A DNA stretch of 64,000 bases from Viridibacillus soli (GCF_016612995.1 NZ_JAEOAH010000006.1:124001-188000), one strand, 5' to 3'. Counted from the stretch's first letter, positions 9,194-18,892 are shown. Notes: a model not told the origin generated them from the sequence alone. Numbers and translations are program-made.

Positions 9194-9233
9194 AAAAATA
9201 CCCTAAGAACTATGACTAGTCTTAGGGTATTTA
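9194..9233 (-). terminator. Terminator of the yda operon
   Basis: AAATACCCTAAGA (9196-9208) pairs with TCTTAGGGTATTT (9220-9232); on the minus strand the stem is followed by T residues. It lies after ydaN. Confidence 0.75.
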
Positions 9234-9298
9234 AAAAGTATAAATTACATTTCAAATTGCGAAACAGCTTGAATCCTTTGCTCTGAAGCTACATTTTT

Positions 9299-11410
9299 TC
9301 ATTTTTTTCGCTTAATCCACCAAAGCAGAATGCCAATAAGTAGTAGTAAGCCTGCAAATGCGACAATCCACCAAAGTGAAATAGATTGATTACCTTCGCT
9401 ATCCTTCGTTTTACTATTCATGTATTCATTTGCTTCCACATTGTCAGCGTTTGTGAAAAATTGTTTGTTACTCGTTTGTACAATAATTGTTGCTTTTTCA
9501 TCTGAATTGGCTAATTGATTAACCAATTCCTCATCCAAATATGCAGGTTTGTCCTTTTGTTGGTCGATTACAAGAATTGAGTGATTATCTTTACTCCAAG
9601 GGTTCTTTTGAATCCAGCTAAACTGCTCAACCGCTTCTGATACAAAACCCTCCTCACTTAATTCAGCTATCTCACCCTTATATGAAATCGTTAAATCATT
9701 CACCTTTTTTTGTAACAAGGGCTGTACATTAGGACCACCAATAAAGATGACATCCTCCTCTTCAACATCCGCAACAGTTACTTGATCCGCTGTTTTCAAC
9801 TGTAAATTCGATTGTTGATTTCCTTTTGATAGGGCATGGTATAGATTAAGCAATTGTTCATCTGGCACATCTTTTTTTTGTGGTAATACAATCATTGGTG
9901 TATTGTCATTATTTATAAATGGATAAGGGAAAGCTGCAAAAGTATAGCCCGTTTGCGCTTCGTTATCTTGTAAGACAGGGAATGTAAATGCGCTCTCTTT
10001 ATCAATATATACCCAACGTTTTTCATCTGATGATTTACAAGGATCATTAACAGCTAATCCCGTAGTTTGAAATTGCAAATCAATTAGACGATTGTCCTTC
10101 ATTGCTTTTGCATCAATCGGTACAGTCACTGTGTATATACCATCTTTACTATCTGCCAATTCACGTAAATTCACAGAATGCGGTATATTGTTAACGTTCA
10201 CGATTAACTCTACATTCGTATCATTTTTTAATTCAACTTGCTCTTTTAATGATGTAATTGTTTCAGATTTCTTTAATTTCAATGATAGTGTTGATGCTTT
10301 ATTTAATTGCGTATTAACCGGTGCATAATAATAATAATGCGAACTATTAACACCTTGACTATCAAGCGTTAAATTTTCGACACCAAATTGCTTTAAAGTC
10401 GCACTACCATTCTGCGTTGTTTGTTGCTTTTTCGGCAAATTTTTCACTGATAAATCTACCCCGCCTAGCTGATTTGAAAATTGCAGGTTTGTTAATATCG
10501 ATACTCTCTTTTCTAAATCGGCTGCTGTGTTTGCTGTTACAAACAATGCGGATACTTGGCGCTTATCCTGTTTTAGTGTACGAATTGCTAAGTTTAATGC
10601 ATTTGCAGATTGCTTGATATTCGCGTCCTGCCAAAGTCTTACGATGTTAGCATTTGAAAATTCGGAGGCTAAACCTACAAAAAGAATATTTCCGTTTATT
10701 TCATTTAAATCTGATTCTCTTTTAATTTGTACTGTACTTACTTTACCTGATTGATTTCCTAAGAAGCTAACAATCTGTAAAGCGCTATTTAATGTGCTTA
10801 TCGAAGCATTCTCTGGTATGACGACATAGACAGACTTATCTTCTGAACCAACAAATTTAGAAGGGTAATCTCCTAGCGTCATTTTTGAATTTTTGACAAG
10901 TCCATTCAATTGATAATATGAATTTATATTAAGTGTGAGCCAATTCGCTGATGTTCCTTGCTTAACACATATACCTTCTTTTAAAACACCATAATATTTT
11001 ACAGTTACAGCATGTGTACCTTCTTTCAAAGCATCACCTTTTAAAGGTATAGTCATTTGACGTAGCGGTTTATCCCCGTTTAATGCAATTGATTTCGTCA
11101 TTTTATTGTCGATACTAACTGATATTGATGAAGGTGCAATAAGTAACTCGGAGTTTTCTGTATTTAGCACGAGATTACTAGATTTACCCTCCACATCCGA
11201 TACTAAATTGTAATAAAAAGTCACCTCTCCTGCAGGGCCATTTAAGGTTATTGGCGTATTTGTAATAGGTTGAGGATAGTCTGTTTTTTCTGCAGCAGTC
11301 ATCTTTAATCCTTTGACTGAAATCGTAGTGCTAGCTTCACTTTTCATTGGTGAAATAGCTACTATAATTATACATATTAAGCACGCAATCAATAGTTGAA
11401 ATTGCTTCAT
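9299..11410 (-). CDS. ydaN: BcsB-like exopolysaccharide export/synthesis subunit (YdaN)
   Basis: The 703-residue protein has a signal peptide (residues 1-27, ending SEA), a long beta-rich outside region resembling the cellulose synthase regulatory subunit BcsB (including GTSANWLTLNINSYYQ near 152-167 and repeated carbohydrate-binding-like halves), and a single C-terminal membrane helix followed by KRKK. In this operon it would sit next to the glycosyltransferase and guide the polymer across the membrane. The start ATG overlaps the stop of ydaM (ATGA at 11407-11410). The identification rests on gene order matching B. subtilis ydaJKLMN plus the fold features. Confidence 0.85.
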   Translation of the reverse strand: MKQFQLLIACLICIIIVAISPMKSEASTTISVKGLKMTAAEKTDYPQPITNTPITLNGPAGEVTFYYNLVSDVEGKSSNLVLNTENSELLIAPSSISVSIDNKMTKSIALNGDKPLRQMTIPLKGDALKEGTHAVTVKYYGVLKEGICVKQGTSANWLTLNINSYYQLNGLVKNSKMTLGDYPSKFVGSEDKSVYVVIPENASISTLNSALQIVSFLGNQSGKVSTVQIKRESDLNEINGNILFVGLASEFSNANIVRLWQDANIKQSANALNLAIRTLKQDKRQVSALFVTANTAADLEKRVSILTNLQFSNQLGGVDLSVKNLPKKQQTTQNGSATLKQFGVENLTLDSQGVNSSHYYYYAPVNTQLNKASTLSLKLKKSETITSLKEQVELKNDTNVELIVNVNNIPHSVNLRELADSKDGIYTVTVPIDAKAMKDNRLIDLQFQTTGLAVNDPCKSSDEKRWVYIDKESAFTFPVLQDNEAQTGYTFAAFPYPFINNDNTPMIVLPQKKDVPDEQLLNLYHALSKGNQQSNLQLKTADQVTVADVEEEDVIFIGGPNVQPLLQKKVNDLTISYKGEIAELSEEGFVSEAVEQFSWIQKNPWSKDNHSILVIDQQKDKPAYLDEELVNQLANSDEKATIIVQTSNKQFFTNADNVEANEYMNSKTKDSEGNQSISLWWIVAFAGLLLLIGILLWWIKRKK

Positions 11411-12678
11411 TTTGTACCTCCTTTATCTTTTTGTGCAAAGCGCTCTGTTTTATACCACTTCACTTCTTGTTTAAATAACACACGTTTTATTTCAAGATAG
11501 AGTGAATAAACGACGAGAACGATCCACATTTGCGAATACGTAAAATACATAAATATAACGTAAAAGAAATTTGTCCTATTCATTTCTGCCTTTTCAATAC
11601 TTAAAGTAATCATTACCTCTGCAAGGAATAGTAAAAATGCTAATACCCATAAGGCAATAGCTACATTTCCGATTGATAAATCCAAATTATAGAACAGGTT
11701 AATAATGAAAAGTACATTCGACAAAATAACACCAAAAAAGAATAAAAAATACGTAAAGAAAAAGTAAAATAAGTCAAAAATTATCCGTTTGCGTTTTAAT
11801 TTTAAAAATTGGCCTAAGAATTTTATAACAACATATTGGTTTCCCCTAGCCCAGCGAGTCCGTTGCTTCCACCAAACTTTCAGTGTTTCAGGCTCCTGTT
11901 CCCATGTAATAGCCTTCGGAAAAAAACGAATATGATAACCTTTATTGTAGACGCGAATCGTTAGCTCCGTATCCTCAGCTAATGCCTTCACATCCCAGCC
12001 ACCTAGCTCCTCTACAACGCTGCGACGAATGGCAAAGTTTGTCCCAGGAATTGTCGCGACCTTAAACCATTTCCAGCGTCCACCTTGTGCCATCCATTGA
12101 AAACAAATCGTTTCAATATTAATAAAGCGAGTAAGCCATGTTTTCGCTGCATTAATAACTCGAAATTTGCCAACAACCGCAGCTGCCTTCGGATCATTTA
12201 CTAAGCCCATTACTAAATACCAAACTGACATTTTCTCTGGTGTATTATCAGCATCATAAACGACAATAACATCACTAGATGATTTTCTTAATGCCTCATT
12301 CAGTGCGGAAGATTTGCCCTTCCCCTTATTTGGTGGCTCAGTTTCGATAACTCGAATGAAGGGATATTTCGCTGTAAATTGTCCGGCAATTTCACCAGTT
12401 CGATCAGAGGAATTATCATTAATAACGATAACTTCGAGCTTATCTTTTGGGTAATGTAGTCGTGACATTGCCTGTAAAGTTTGACCGATGACAACCTCTT
12501 CATTATGTGCCGGAATAAAAACGCTCACCGTAGGCAAGTTCACCATATTCTTTTCCCATTCAGGAATGACCCGCTCAAACGTCATAAAATGACGATAACC
12601 ACCTTGCATTAAGAACATATGGTACAAAAGCATAATCCAAATTAAAAATAGCGCAATGTAAAATAATATATTAGCCAT
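11407..12678 (-). CDS. ydaM: Family 2 glycosyltransferase, processive polysaccharide synthase (YdaM)
   Basis: This 423-residue membrane enzyme would build the exopolysaccharide chain from a nucleotide sugar. The family-2 processive motifs are all present: DAD at 142-144 (metal), AED at 234-236 (base), and QRTRW at 272-276 (acceptor/product site). One membrane helix precedes the catalytic domain (4-22) and about four follow it. I use the ATG at 12678, with GAGGAG upstream, rather than an upstream start 30 codons earlier that lies deep in ydaL. The start overlaps the ydaL stop by eight bases and the end overlaps ydaN, so translation is coupled. Confidence 0.9.
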   Translation of the reverse strand: MANILFYIALFLIWIMLLYHMFLMQGGYRHFMTFERVIPEWEKNMVNLPTVSVFIPAHNEEVVIGQTLQAMSRLHYPKDKLEVIVINDNSSDRTGEIAGQFTAKYPFIRVIETEPPNKGKGKSSALNEALRKSSSDVIVVYDADNTPEKMSVWYLVMGLVNDPKAAAVVGKFRVINAAKTWLTRFINIETICFQWMAQGGRWKWFKVATIPGTNFAIRRSVVEELGGWDVKALAEDTELTIRVYNKGYHIRFFPKAITWEQEPETLKVWWKQRTRWARGNQYVVIKFLGQFLKLKRKRIIFDLFYFFFTYFLFFFGVILSNVLFIINLFYNLDLSIGNVAIALWVLAFLLFLAEVMITLSIEKAEMNRTNFFYVIFMYFTYSQMWIVLVVYSLYLEIKRVLFKQEVKWYKTERFAQKDKGGTK

Positions 12679-14389
12679 TGAAATTCCGCTCCTCAAACAA
12701 TCGTTTTCGTAACTTTGCTCGTAATCTAACAACATACATAAAGAATGCTGTAACAAATAAAGCGACAACGATTGCTAAAATCCATAACACCATTTCAAAT
12801 GGACGTTCTTTCAACCTTTGCTGTATCTTATCAGTCCAATTAATTTGTGAAGTCACTTGTAGCTCCTCATTTGGCTTTTGCTGAATAACTACCTTTTCTG
12901 ACTGTACCGTTTGAGTTGTCTTTCTTAAATCTAACCATTCTAAATTTGGAACAGTCTCCATTAGACGCACCATATTCGGCAAATACTCCACCCCTAGATA
13001 CGTGTGATAAAAGCCACCGATGACTGCACCCGGAACTTCTTGCACTTTCTTAATCGCTTTTTCCATATCTTCTAGAGGATTAGACTTACTCGGGTCAATA
13101 TAGCCGATTGTTTCAGGATACAAAGTCATACCTTCTAGTAGCGCCGGTTTGCCAATTTTTAATGGTGAACCCATTATCTTGTGTGTATCATTTGATAATT
13201 GAATTTGTCCAAATGTAGATGTAAACTGCTCAGCAATGACTTCGTACCCAGTCGAACTCATTGCATATTGCGGTGCCTCAAATGATATTGGGTAAAGGCG
13301 AACTTCCGTCAATTTTTCGATAGAGAGATTCATTTTATCTTCAATATATCGTCTCTCTATTGCATCAATCTTTTTCAAATGTTGTTCATACTCTTTCTCT
13401 GTAGTAAAATCCGCTCTATTTTTAACTGTTTTCGGTGCTTCTTCTGGATTAACTGATGCAATTTTTTGATCGTTAATAGCATCCCAAAATTCAAAATCCG
13501 TACCTTTTTCCGTATAACGATACGTATGTGTATAACCGTGTGCAATGACCATGCCACCTGATTTTTGTAAATTACGAAGCACCTTAACGAGCTTTTTATT
13601 GTCCTTCAATTGTAATTGCTCGCCAGTTTCACTCTTCACATAGACAGGAGTAACCGCCATGTAAAAAGGGATTCCTTTTTCCGCCAAATACTCACCTGTT
13701 TCCTTCACAAGCTTCGGATCAGAATTAGGGGAAATATCCTCTAAACGTATATAAGCCATATGTGTTGCTGGAGGTTGTATGTCAAGCAAGCGGTATAGTT
13801 CTCGCGATAATATATATCTATCTTCAGATCTAAAGCTTGTTTTTGCAATATAAGATGTCCGTCCATCTTTTACAATAACAGGATATATTGTATTCAAATC
13901 CGCACCTCCAACAATTACATCACTGTCTTTTGGTGGTTTGACTTCAATAATATTCGACACTTTTAATAATGCTTTCCCATCCAAAGTGCGAAGTGATTGC
14001 TTACCCCGAAATTGCCATTTTTCAAATTGAGGGAGTTGCTCAGCATTATTCCCAAAGACTATTAGATGCCCCTTGAAATTGTTAATTGCTGTTATAAATT
14101 CTTTTGGTAGTTTACCCTTGCTCTCTCCAACAAAAACCATCACATCTGCATTTTTAAGCGTATCCGCTGTAACTTGTTTGATATGCATTAGGTGAACTTG
14201 ATCAGTCATTCCTGCAAAAACCGATTCAAGAAATAAAGTATCTACGCTTGCAAAACCATCCGGCGTTTCATAAGCCATTACAATGTTAGGCTGCTCCTGC
14301 TCTGTAGAAGCTGATGCAAAAATCAACATACTTTGAATGAATATAATCAATGTAAAGGCAACTCCTATAAACCATCGTTTATAGTTCAT
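12671..14389 (-). CDS. ydaL: DUF2334 polysaccharide-deacetylase-fold protein (YdaL)
   Basis: The 572-residue protein has an N-terminal membrane segment (about 5-25), a region of about 170 residues with a glutamine-amidotransferase-like look, a DUF2334 domain from about 205 (RLEDISP 215-221, HGYTH 284-288) and a C-terminal membrane helix followed by a basic tail. DUF2334 is a deacetylase-like TIM-barrel; the Asp and His motifs are intact, so it may trim acetyl groups from the exopolysaccharide. The ATG at 14389 is taken as start; a TTG seven codons upstream is possible. It overlaps ydaK by 11 bases. Confidence 0.82.
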   Translation of the reverse strand: MNYKRWFIGVAFTLIIFIQSMLIFASASTEQEQPNIVMAYETPDGFASVDTLFLESVFAGMTDQVHLMHIKQVTADTLKNADVMVFVGESKGKLPKEFITAINNFKGHLIVFGNNAEQLPQFEKWQFRGKQSLRTLDGKALLKVSNIIEVKPPKDSDVIVGGADLNTIYPVIVKDGRTSYIAKTSFRSEDRYILSRELYRLLDIQPPATHMAYIRLEDISPNSDPKLVKETGEYLAEKGIPFYMAVTPVYVKSETGEQLQLKDNKKLVKVLRNLQKSGGMVIAHGYTHTYRYTEKGTDFEFWDAINDQKIASVNPEEAPKTVKNRADFTTEKEYEQHLKKIDAIERRYIEDKMNLSIEKLTEVRLYPISFEAPQYAMSSTGYEVIAEQFTSTFGQIQLSNDTHKIMGSPLKIGKPALLEGMTLYPETIGYIDPSKSNPLEDMEKAIKKVQEVPGAVIGGFYHTYLGVEYLPNMVRLMETVPNLEWLDLRKTTQTVQSEKVVIQQKPNEELQVTSQINWTDKIQQRLKERPFEMVLWILAIVVALFVTAFFMYVVRLRAKLRKRLFEERNFNG

Positions 14390-15236
14390 GAGATACCATC
14401 TCACTTTCAACCCGGCTCACAATCTCCTCAAATGTCGTATCTAATCGCGGTTCGTATACGAAATAGCCTGTGCGGAATGTTAGAGTTACATATTTGCCAT
14501 TTAAAAGCTGATGCGTTTTAATTTTGCTTGCTAGCTTATCAATAACTAAATCAATAGAACCCCCACCTGTTTCTGTCAATAAAATCGCAAAGCGATCTTT
14601 ATCGTACCTGAACTTTTTATCTGTCAAACGCATTGCCTTGTCCATCGTTTGTGCTAACTCTTTTAGTAAATTCTTCTGTTCCTTTTCACCGTATAGCTTT
14701 TTAAAATCTTTTAAGTGGTCAATTTGTAGTAGTATTAATGTGAAAGATTTACCATAGCGATCTACTCGCATCATCTCTTCTTTCACAGCCAAGCCCATCC
14801 GATAATTGTTATCGAAACCTGTTTCCACATCAACGGCGATAAATTCCCTTACCTCTGCTTGTAAACGCTGAGTCAACTTTTCCTGGGAAATAATTATTTC
14901 ATGCAAACGTCCTGCAATTAATACGAGTATGATAAGCATTACCCCGTACATAAAAAACACTTGTAAAGGTAACGTCAAGCTAATCGCTAAAGTGCTACTA
15001 GCAAAATTAAAATATAACAAAACACTGCCAATAACGAATATGAAAATTAGGCTAAAATAAAGCCCCGTTACAGTTCCAAATATTAGGGTTACTACAATTA
15101 AAATGAGCAAAAAGGTATATAACAAAACACCTTCTCGCTCATATTCCAACATAATATAAGAAGGAATTTGTAATAGCAAAACTAGTATCGTAATGAGCAT
15201 AAGCGAATGCTTATTAACGTTGAATATTCGCCCCAT
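14379..15236 (-). CDS. ydaK: Membrane protein with degenerate GGDEF domain, c-di-GMP receptor (YdaK)
   Basis: The 285-residue protein has about four membrane helices in residues 12-110, a short coiled linker, and a GGDEF domain (about 135-285). The active-site signature is degenerate, YDKDRF at 211-216 instead of GGDEF, so cyclase activity is very unlikely. The inhibitory I-site is kept: RLTD at 203-206, exactly five residues before the degenerate signature. This is the pattern of a c-di-GMP receptor and agrees with B. subtilis YdaK, which activates the YdaLMN synthase. AAAGGAAGGG precedes the ATG at 15236. It overlaps ydaJ by 23 bases. Confidence 0.88.
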   Translation of the reverse strand: MGRIFNVNKHSLMLITILVLLLQIPSYIMLEYEREGVLLYTFLLILIVVTLIFGTVTGLYFSLIFIFVIGSVLLYFNFASSTLAISLTLPLQVFFMYGVMLIILVLIAGRLHEIIISQEKLTQRLQAEVREFIAVDVETGFDNNYRMGLAVKEEMMRVDRYGKSFTLILLQIDHLKDFKKLYGEKEQKNLLKELAQTMDKAMRLTDKKFRYDKDRFAILLTETGGGSIDLVIDKLASKIKTHQLLNGKYVTLTFRTGYFVYEPRLDTTFEEIVSRVESEMVSHEL

Positions 15237-16314
15237 CTAATCCCTTCCTTTCTGCAATTAACGGTAATAAATTATCAAATGCATGTGTTTCTTTCGTTTC
15301 TAAATCGATATAACCGCCGTAGTATTCCTGCTCTTCATTACTTTGCTGTAATGCAAGCATTCTCTCATATAGTTGCTGAGCAAACTCTCCATCACTGCGG
15401 CGTTCTAAACAAAGTAAAATCGCCAATGCATATACGGATGAGGATTCATAATTTACTGTTGCTTCAAGCGTTTCTGCATGATAACGTCCGAATAATTTAC
15501 CGTCATTTTTTTGAAAATCGGTCTTTAAAAACTGTAATAACTTATCAGGATTTTCTTGCCACTCTGCTAAGTGATAACCAACATATAATTGATCGATTAA
15601 ATTAATTTCCTCATCATAATGATAAGTAGCCTTTTCCACGTTATAATACTTTGGATAGAGTCCATTCTTTGAAATTGGTGCCTGTATAAGTAAATTGCGA
15701 TTAGCTTCATATACATCTTCATTTAATAATCCTGCACTTTTTAATTGTTCAAACCCTGATGGAATAATATAGCTAAGCGTTACTTCATTGCTCTGCTGTT
15801 TGCTTTTTAAATCAACATAGTCAACCATGAGCTTATTTTTCATTTGGACATCCACTAACCGTTTACCTATCCGTTTTGCAAGTTCTGTATAAGCGGGATT
15901 CTCCCACTTTTCACCCGCTTCAAATAAGGCATCGACTATGCGTAAATCATCTATAGCAGCATTAACAGATGCTTTAACATTTCCATTTAGTTCCCAAGTG
16001 ACTAAATTGTCCTTAGTTAAAAAATAGTGATTTAGCACTTCTACTTGATTATGAAACTGTCTATTACTATCTCTCTCCACTAAATATTGCATCCATAATC
16101 CAATAGATTCAGATAAATAATTATCCGCTCGATCCGTTAAATTCGTTCGTATACGACCATCTTTTTCAATCAGATAGCTTTGAGTAAATGCTTCTGTTTC
16201 AGCTATAGCTGCCTCAGCTGAAAGCTTCTTCATTTGTCCATCTGGTTGATTGGATGAGGAACATGCACTTAAAACGAATGAACATAATAGCAATATCATT
16301 TTTCGCATCTTCAT
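15214..16314 (-). CDS. ydaJ: Lipoprotein glycosidase of the GH8-like (alpha/alpha)6 type (YdaJ)
   Basis: The 366-residue protein begins with a lipoprotein signal and lipobox LSAC (Cys near residue 18), so it would be anchored on the outer face of the membrane. The rest is helical with repeats of the kind seen in family 8 glycosidases, and it is the first gene of the operon, as in B. subtilis. A hydrolase that trims the secreted polymer is a common partner of such synthases. I place the start at the ATG at 16314, which has AGAAAGGG upstream; the longer open frame has no ribosome binding site and would bury the signal peptide. Confidence 0.8.
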   Translation of the reverse strand: MKMRKMILLLCSFVLSACSSSNQPDGQMKKLSAEAAIAETEAFTQSYLIEKDGRIRTNLTDRADNYLSESIGLWMQYLVERDSNRQFHNQVEVLNHYFLTKDNLVTWELNGNVKASVNAAIDDLRIVDALFEAGEKWENPAYTELAKRIGKRLVDVQMKNKLMVDYVDLKSKQQSNEVTLSYIIPSGFEQLKSAGLLNEDVYEANRNLLIQAPISKNGLYPKYYNVEKATYHYDEEINLIDQLYVGYHLAEWQENPDKLLQFLKTDFQKNDGKLFGRYHAETLEATVNYESSSVYALAILLCLERRSDGEFAQQLYERMLALQQSNEEQEYYGGYIDLETKETHAFDNLLPLIAERKGLDGANIQR

Positions 16315-16931
16315 ATATAATACCCTTTCTCTCAGCTCTACTAGATTCCAATAATTGCACATACTTATCAATATATATACCTATATACCCGAATATTACT
16401 AAAAATAGCTTGTATTTGGGTTGATATATAATTTTATACTTTTTTATACAATTAATGTTTTAAAAAATTCTATAGAAATAATCTCTATAAAATCCTACAG
16501 TTTCTGCGCATCTGTTAAATGGGTATTTTTATCGCCTTAAAATATTTGCGTCCGTGTAGGTGCACAGCTATTCACAATCTTCTATACTTGCATCTTATAT
16601 GGATTATTTCTTTGCACAAAGAATCTTCTATGCAATATTAACCACTCCTTCTGAACAAATTCTGAACTTCAGAAATTTATAGATACAAAGAATCAATAAC
16701 TCGTTTTTTTATGGTATATTATCTATTTCTTTAACACTTTTACTATCTAGCGTTGGATTTTAACAAAAAAAAAGAGCTCATTCTCTTATAAAATGTAAGT
16801 GATTAAACCAACATTTTCAAAACAAGGACTCCCTTTGAACAAGAATATAACTTTCGAAACATATTAAGACGCTCCATTGAGCAATTATCAGCCTTGATAA
16901 ACGATGCAAGTATGCCTAATAACACACATTG
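16315..16931. other. Gene-free AT-rich stretch upstream of the yda operon
   Basis: About 600 bases without a supportable gene. It should hold the ydaJ promoter on the minus strand; TTGTAT and TATATC with 17 bases between, around 16415-16445, is a weak candidate. A short hairpin TATCAGCCTTGATA lies near 16887. I see no conserved RNA, strong operator or U-tracted terminator. Confidence 0.5.
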
Positions 16932-17571
16932 TTAGTTTTTATTGTTATCTTTATTTAATACAGCCATGGTCCACTCAGGTGCATATTCAGAGGTACAACC
17001 TTTTGCTACAGGGCGGTCATCCAACTTACCGATTCCAATACATTTTGCTGTATAGTCCGGATAACGAATCCCTATTTCAACAAGACAGCGATTCATCGTT
17101 TTTTGCTTCGTCACCGGTGCTTTTTTCAACTCTTGTTGAAGCTTTTCCAAGACAATATCTACCGTTGCAGAATCTGTCTCTTTTTTTAATAGCTTTACAA
17201 TGAGTAAATTCCATCCAGAGCGACTAATATAAGCAGTTGGTAATTGATTTTTAAATGCAGTTTTGCCTATGATTTTCACAACAAATTCATCTAGTAATTT
17301 TGTATAAGTCACTTCACAAGTCATTTCATTTATTTCTTCAATTGTAAGTTGCTTATAGTCCATAATCATCGTTGCCCGCATCATTGCATCGGTATTACTC
17401 GTTTCCCATAAATCCATTGCGAGTAGATGATTCTTTTTAATCTTTTTTGGAAGTGCGCGAATTTCCGTTGTACTCAAACTGATTTTCCCCAGCACCTTGT
17501 TTTATATAAGCTTGGCGGGATTTTTCACTTCCTAATTCTTTAAGTACTTCTATGACTTCTGCTGTCGTCAT
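16932..17571 (-). pseudogene. DNA alkylation repair protein (AlkD-like), frameshifted
   Basis: The start region (ATG at 17571 after AGAGGTG) reads MTTAEVIEVLKELGSEKSRQAYIKQGAGENQ, and the remainder, in another frame, reads STTEIRALPKKIKKNHLLAMDLWETSNTDAMMRATMI and on to the stop. Together they match the HEAT-repeat DNA alkylation repair family, whose members usually have a GV pair just where the frames break, near 17480. The simplest cause is a five-base loss after CAGTTT. The downstream part could restart at a GTG near 17495 and give 187 residues without the first helix pair, but a working glycosylase is unlikely unless the break is a sequencing error. Confidence 0.8.
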
Positions 17572-17592
17572 TATTTTCACCTCTTTGAGTTT

Positions 17593-17622
17593 AAAAAAAC
17601 CAGTGGCAAAATTGCCACTGGT
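17593..17622 (-). terminator. Terminator after yebC
   Basis: On the minus strand ACCAGTGGCAA and TTGCCACTGGT form a tight stem followed by seven T. It lies between yebC and the AlkD-like pseudogene. Confidence 0.85.
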
Positions 17623-17637
17623 TGTAAGTTGTTGAGG

Positions 17638-17712
17638 CACGCACGATGCGGGTCACGTAACCGTTGCGACAGGACGTCGCGAGCTTAGGTTACGTTCCTT
17701 AAACGAACGCCT
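17638..17712. repeat. GC-rich structured element between yebC and its terminator
   Basis: About 75 bases far richer in GC than the surroundings. It can fold into GTAACC/GGTTAC (17657-17662 with 17688-17693) enclosing GCGAC-GTCCT-GTCGC (17666-17680), next to a second hairpin CGTTC/GAACG (17693-17697 with 17705-17709). It has no open frame and no U tract. It looks like a dispersed intergenic repeat or structured 3' UTR. Confidence 0.55.
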
Positions 17713-17719
17713 TCAACAT

Positions 17720-18433
17720 TTAGATTTCAACATTATGATACACATGTTGGACGTCTTCTAGGTCTTCTAGTGCGTCTATTAGGCGTTCGAATTTTTCTAG
17801 GTCTGCACCTTCAAGTGTAATTTCTGTTTGTGGTAGCATTGTTAATTCTGCTACTGTGAATTCAGTAATACCTTGTGCTTTTAGGGCTTCTTGTACAGCG
17901 TTGAATTGAGATGGTTCAGCATAGATAATTGTTGCTTCGCCCTCATCAAATACATCACGTACATCAACGTCAGCTTCGATTAGCATCTCAAGTACTTCTT
18001 CAGCTTCTTTTCCTTCAATGCCGAATACAGCTGTTGCATCGAACATATACGCTACTGCACCACTGACACCCATGTTACCGTTGTTTTTACCGTATGTTGC
18101 ACGAACATCCGAAGCAGTACGGTTCACGTTATTTGTTAATGCATCAACGATTACCATTGAGCCGTTTGGTCCGAAACCTTCATAACGAAGTTCATCGAAG
18201 TTTTCTTCACCGCCGCCTTTTGCTTTATCAATTGCGCGGTCAATAATATGTTTTGGTACACTGTATGTTTTTGCACGTTCTAAAACAACTTTTAGTGCAC
18301 CGTTAGATTCTGGATTGGGTTCACCTTGTCTAGCAGCTACATAAATTTCACGTCCAAATTTTGCATTAATACGACTCGTACTTTGATCTTTTGCAGCTTT
18401 TTTCTCTTTAATATTGTTCCACTTACGTCCCAT
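17720..18433 (-). CDS. yebC: YebC/PmpR family protein (YeeI type)
   Basis: The 237-residue protein has the family N-terminus [15 protein letters not shown], a central [22 protein letters not shown] block and a C-terminal alpha/beta domain. YebC-family members were first called transcription regulators; more recent work on relatives links them to translation of proline-rich stretches. The YeeI-type start (GRKW rather than GHSKW) separates it from the second family copy that bacilli carry. It is a single-gene unit, with the ATG at 18433 after a weak purine-rich site. Confidence 0.92.
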   Translation of the reverse strand: MGRKWNNIKEKKAAKDQSTSRINAKFGREIYVAARQGEPNPESNGALKVVLERAKTYSVPKHIIDRAIDKAKGGGEENFDELRYEGFGPNGSMVIVDALTNNVNRTASDVRATYGKNNGNMGVSGAVAYMFDATAVFGIEGKEAEEVLEMLIEADVDVRDVFDEGEATIIYAEPSQFNAVQEALKAQGITEFTVAELTMLPQTEITLEGADLEKFERLIDALEDLEDVQHVYHNVEI

Positions 18434-18631
18434 GTATTTTCACTCTCTTTCAAATAGTCTACATATAAATGACGCGTAGGCATATACTTTCGCCTACATG
18501 AGGATTAGCCATTAATTTACTGTAGTATTATACACTATTTTCATTGCAATTAATATATTCGTAAAATGCAAAACTAGAGCTAAATTAGCCTTATTTCGTA
18601 TTTTTCTGCGTTTTATACCCTTTTCTAGTTA

Positions 18632-18796
18632 CTATAAGTCTTTCGTATTGAAAGTATCTCCACCTTCAAGTGTTCCATCATTAAAACCTTTTTTAAACCA
18701 TTTCACACTTTGCTTAGATGTCCCGTGTGTAAAGATTTCCGGTACGATATAACCACGTGCTTCTTTATTGCTAGAGCTGCTTTTATCTTTGCCCAT
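18632..18796 (-). pseudogene. C-terminal remnant of a neutral zinc metallopeptidase (YpfJ family)
   Basis: An ATG at 18796 opens 54 codons that read GYIVPEIFTHGTSKQSVKWF and then KKGFNDGTLEGGDTFNTKDL. These are the last residues of the YpfJ-type putative metallopeptidase family (typical ending: FTHGTSEQRMRWFKxG then DTF). The catalytic HExxH part, about 200 residues, is absent upstream. The stretch is too short to be active, so it is a deletion remnant. Confidence 0.7.
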
Positions 18797-18840
18797 CCTT
18801 ATATGTGCTTAGCCTTTAATAGTAAGAAATTAAATTTAAT

Positions 18841-18892
18841 AAAAAAATAAAGCTGACTCACACATCGCTTTCGGGATGGCAAATCAGCTTAT
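18841..18892 (-). terminator. Probable terminator after thermonuclease gene
   Basis: AAGCTGA (18884-18890 read on minus) pairs with TCAGCTT (18850-18856) around a 27-base loop, followed on the minus strand by TATTTTTTT. The loop is long, so confidence is moderate. Confidence 0.55.

Noticed and set aside
16904-17203. 99-residue plus-strand frame
   Set aside because: Antisense shadow of the AlkD-like pseudogene with no ribosome binding site.
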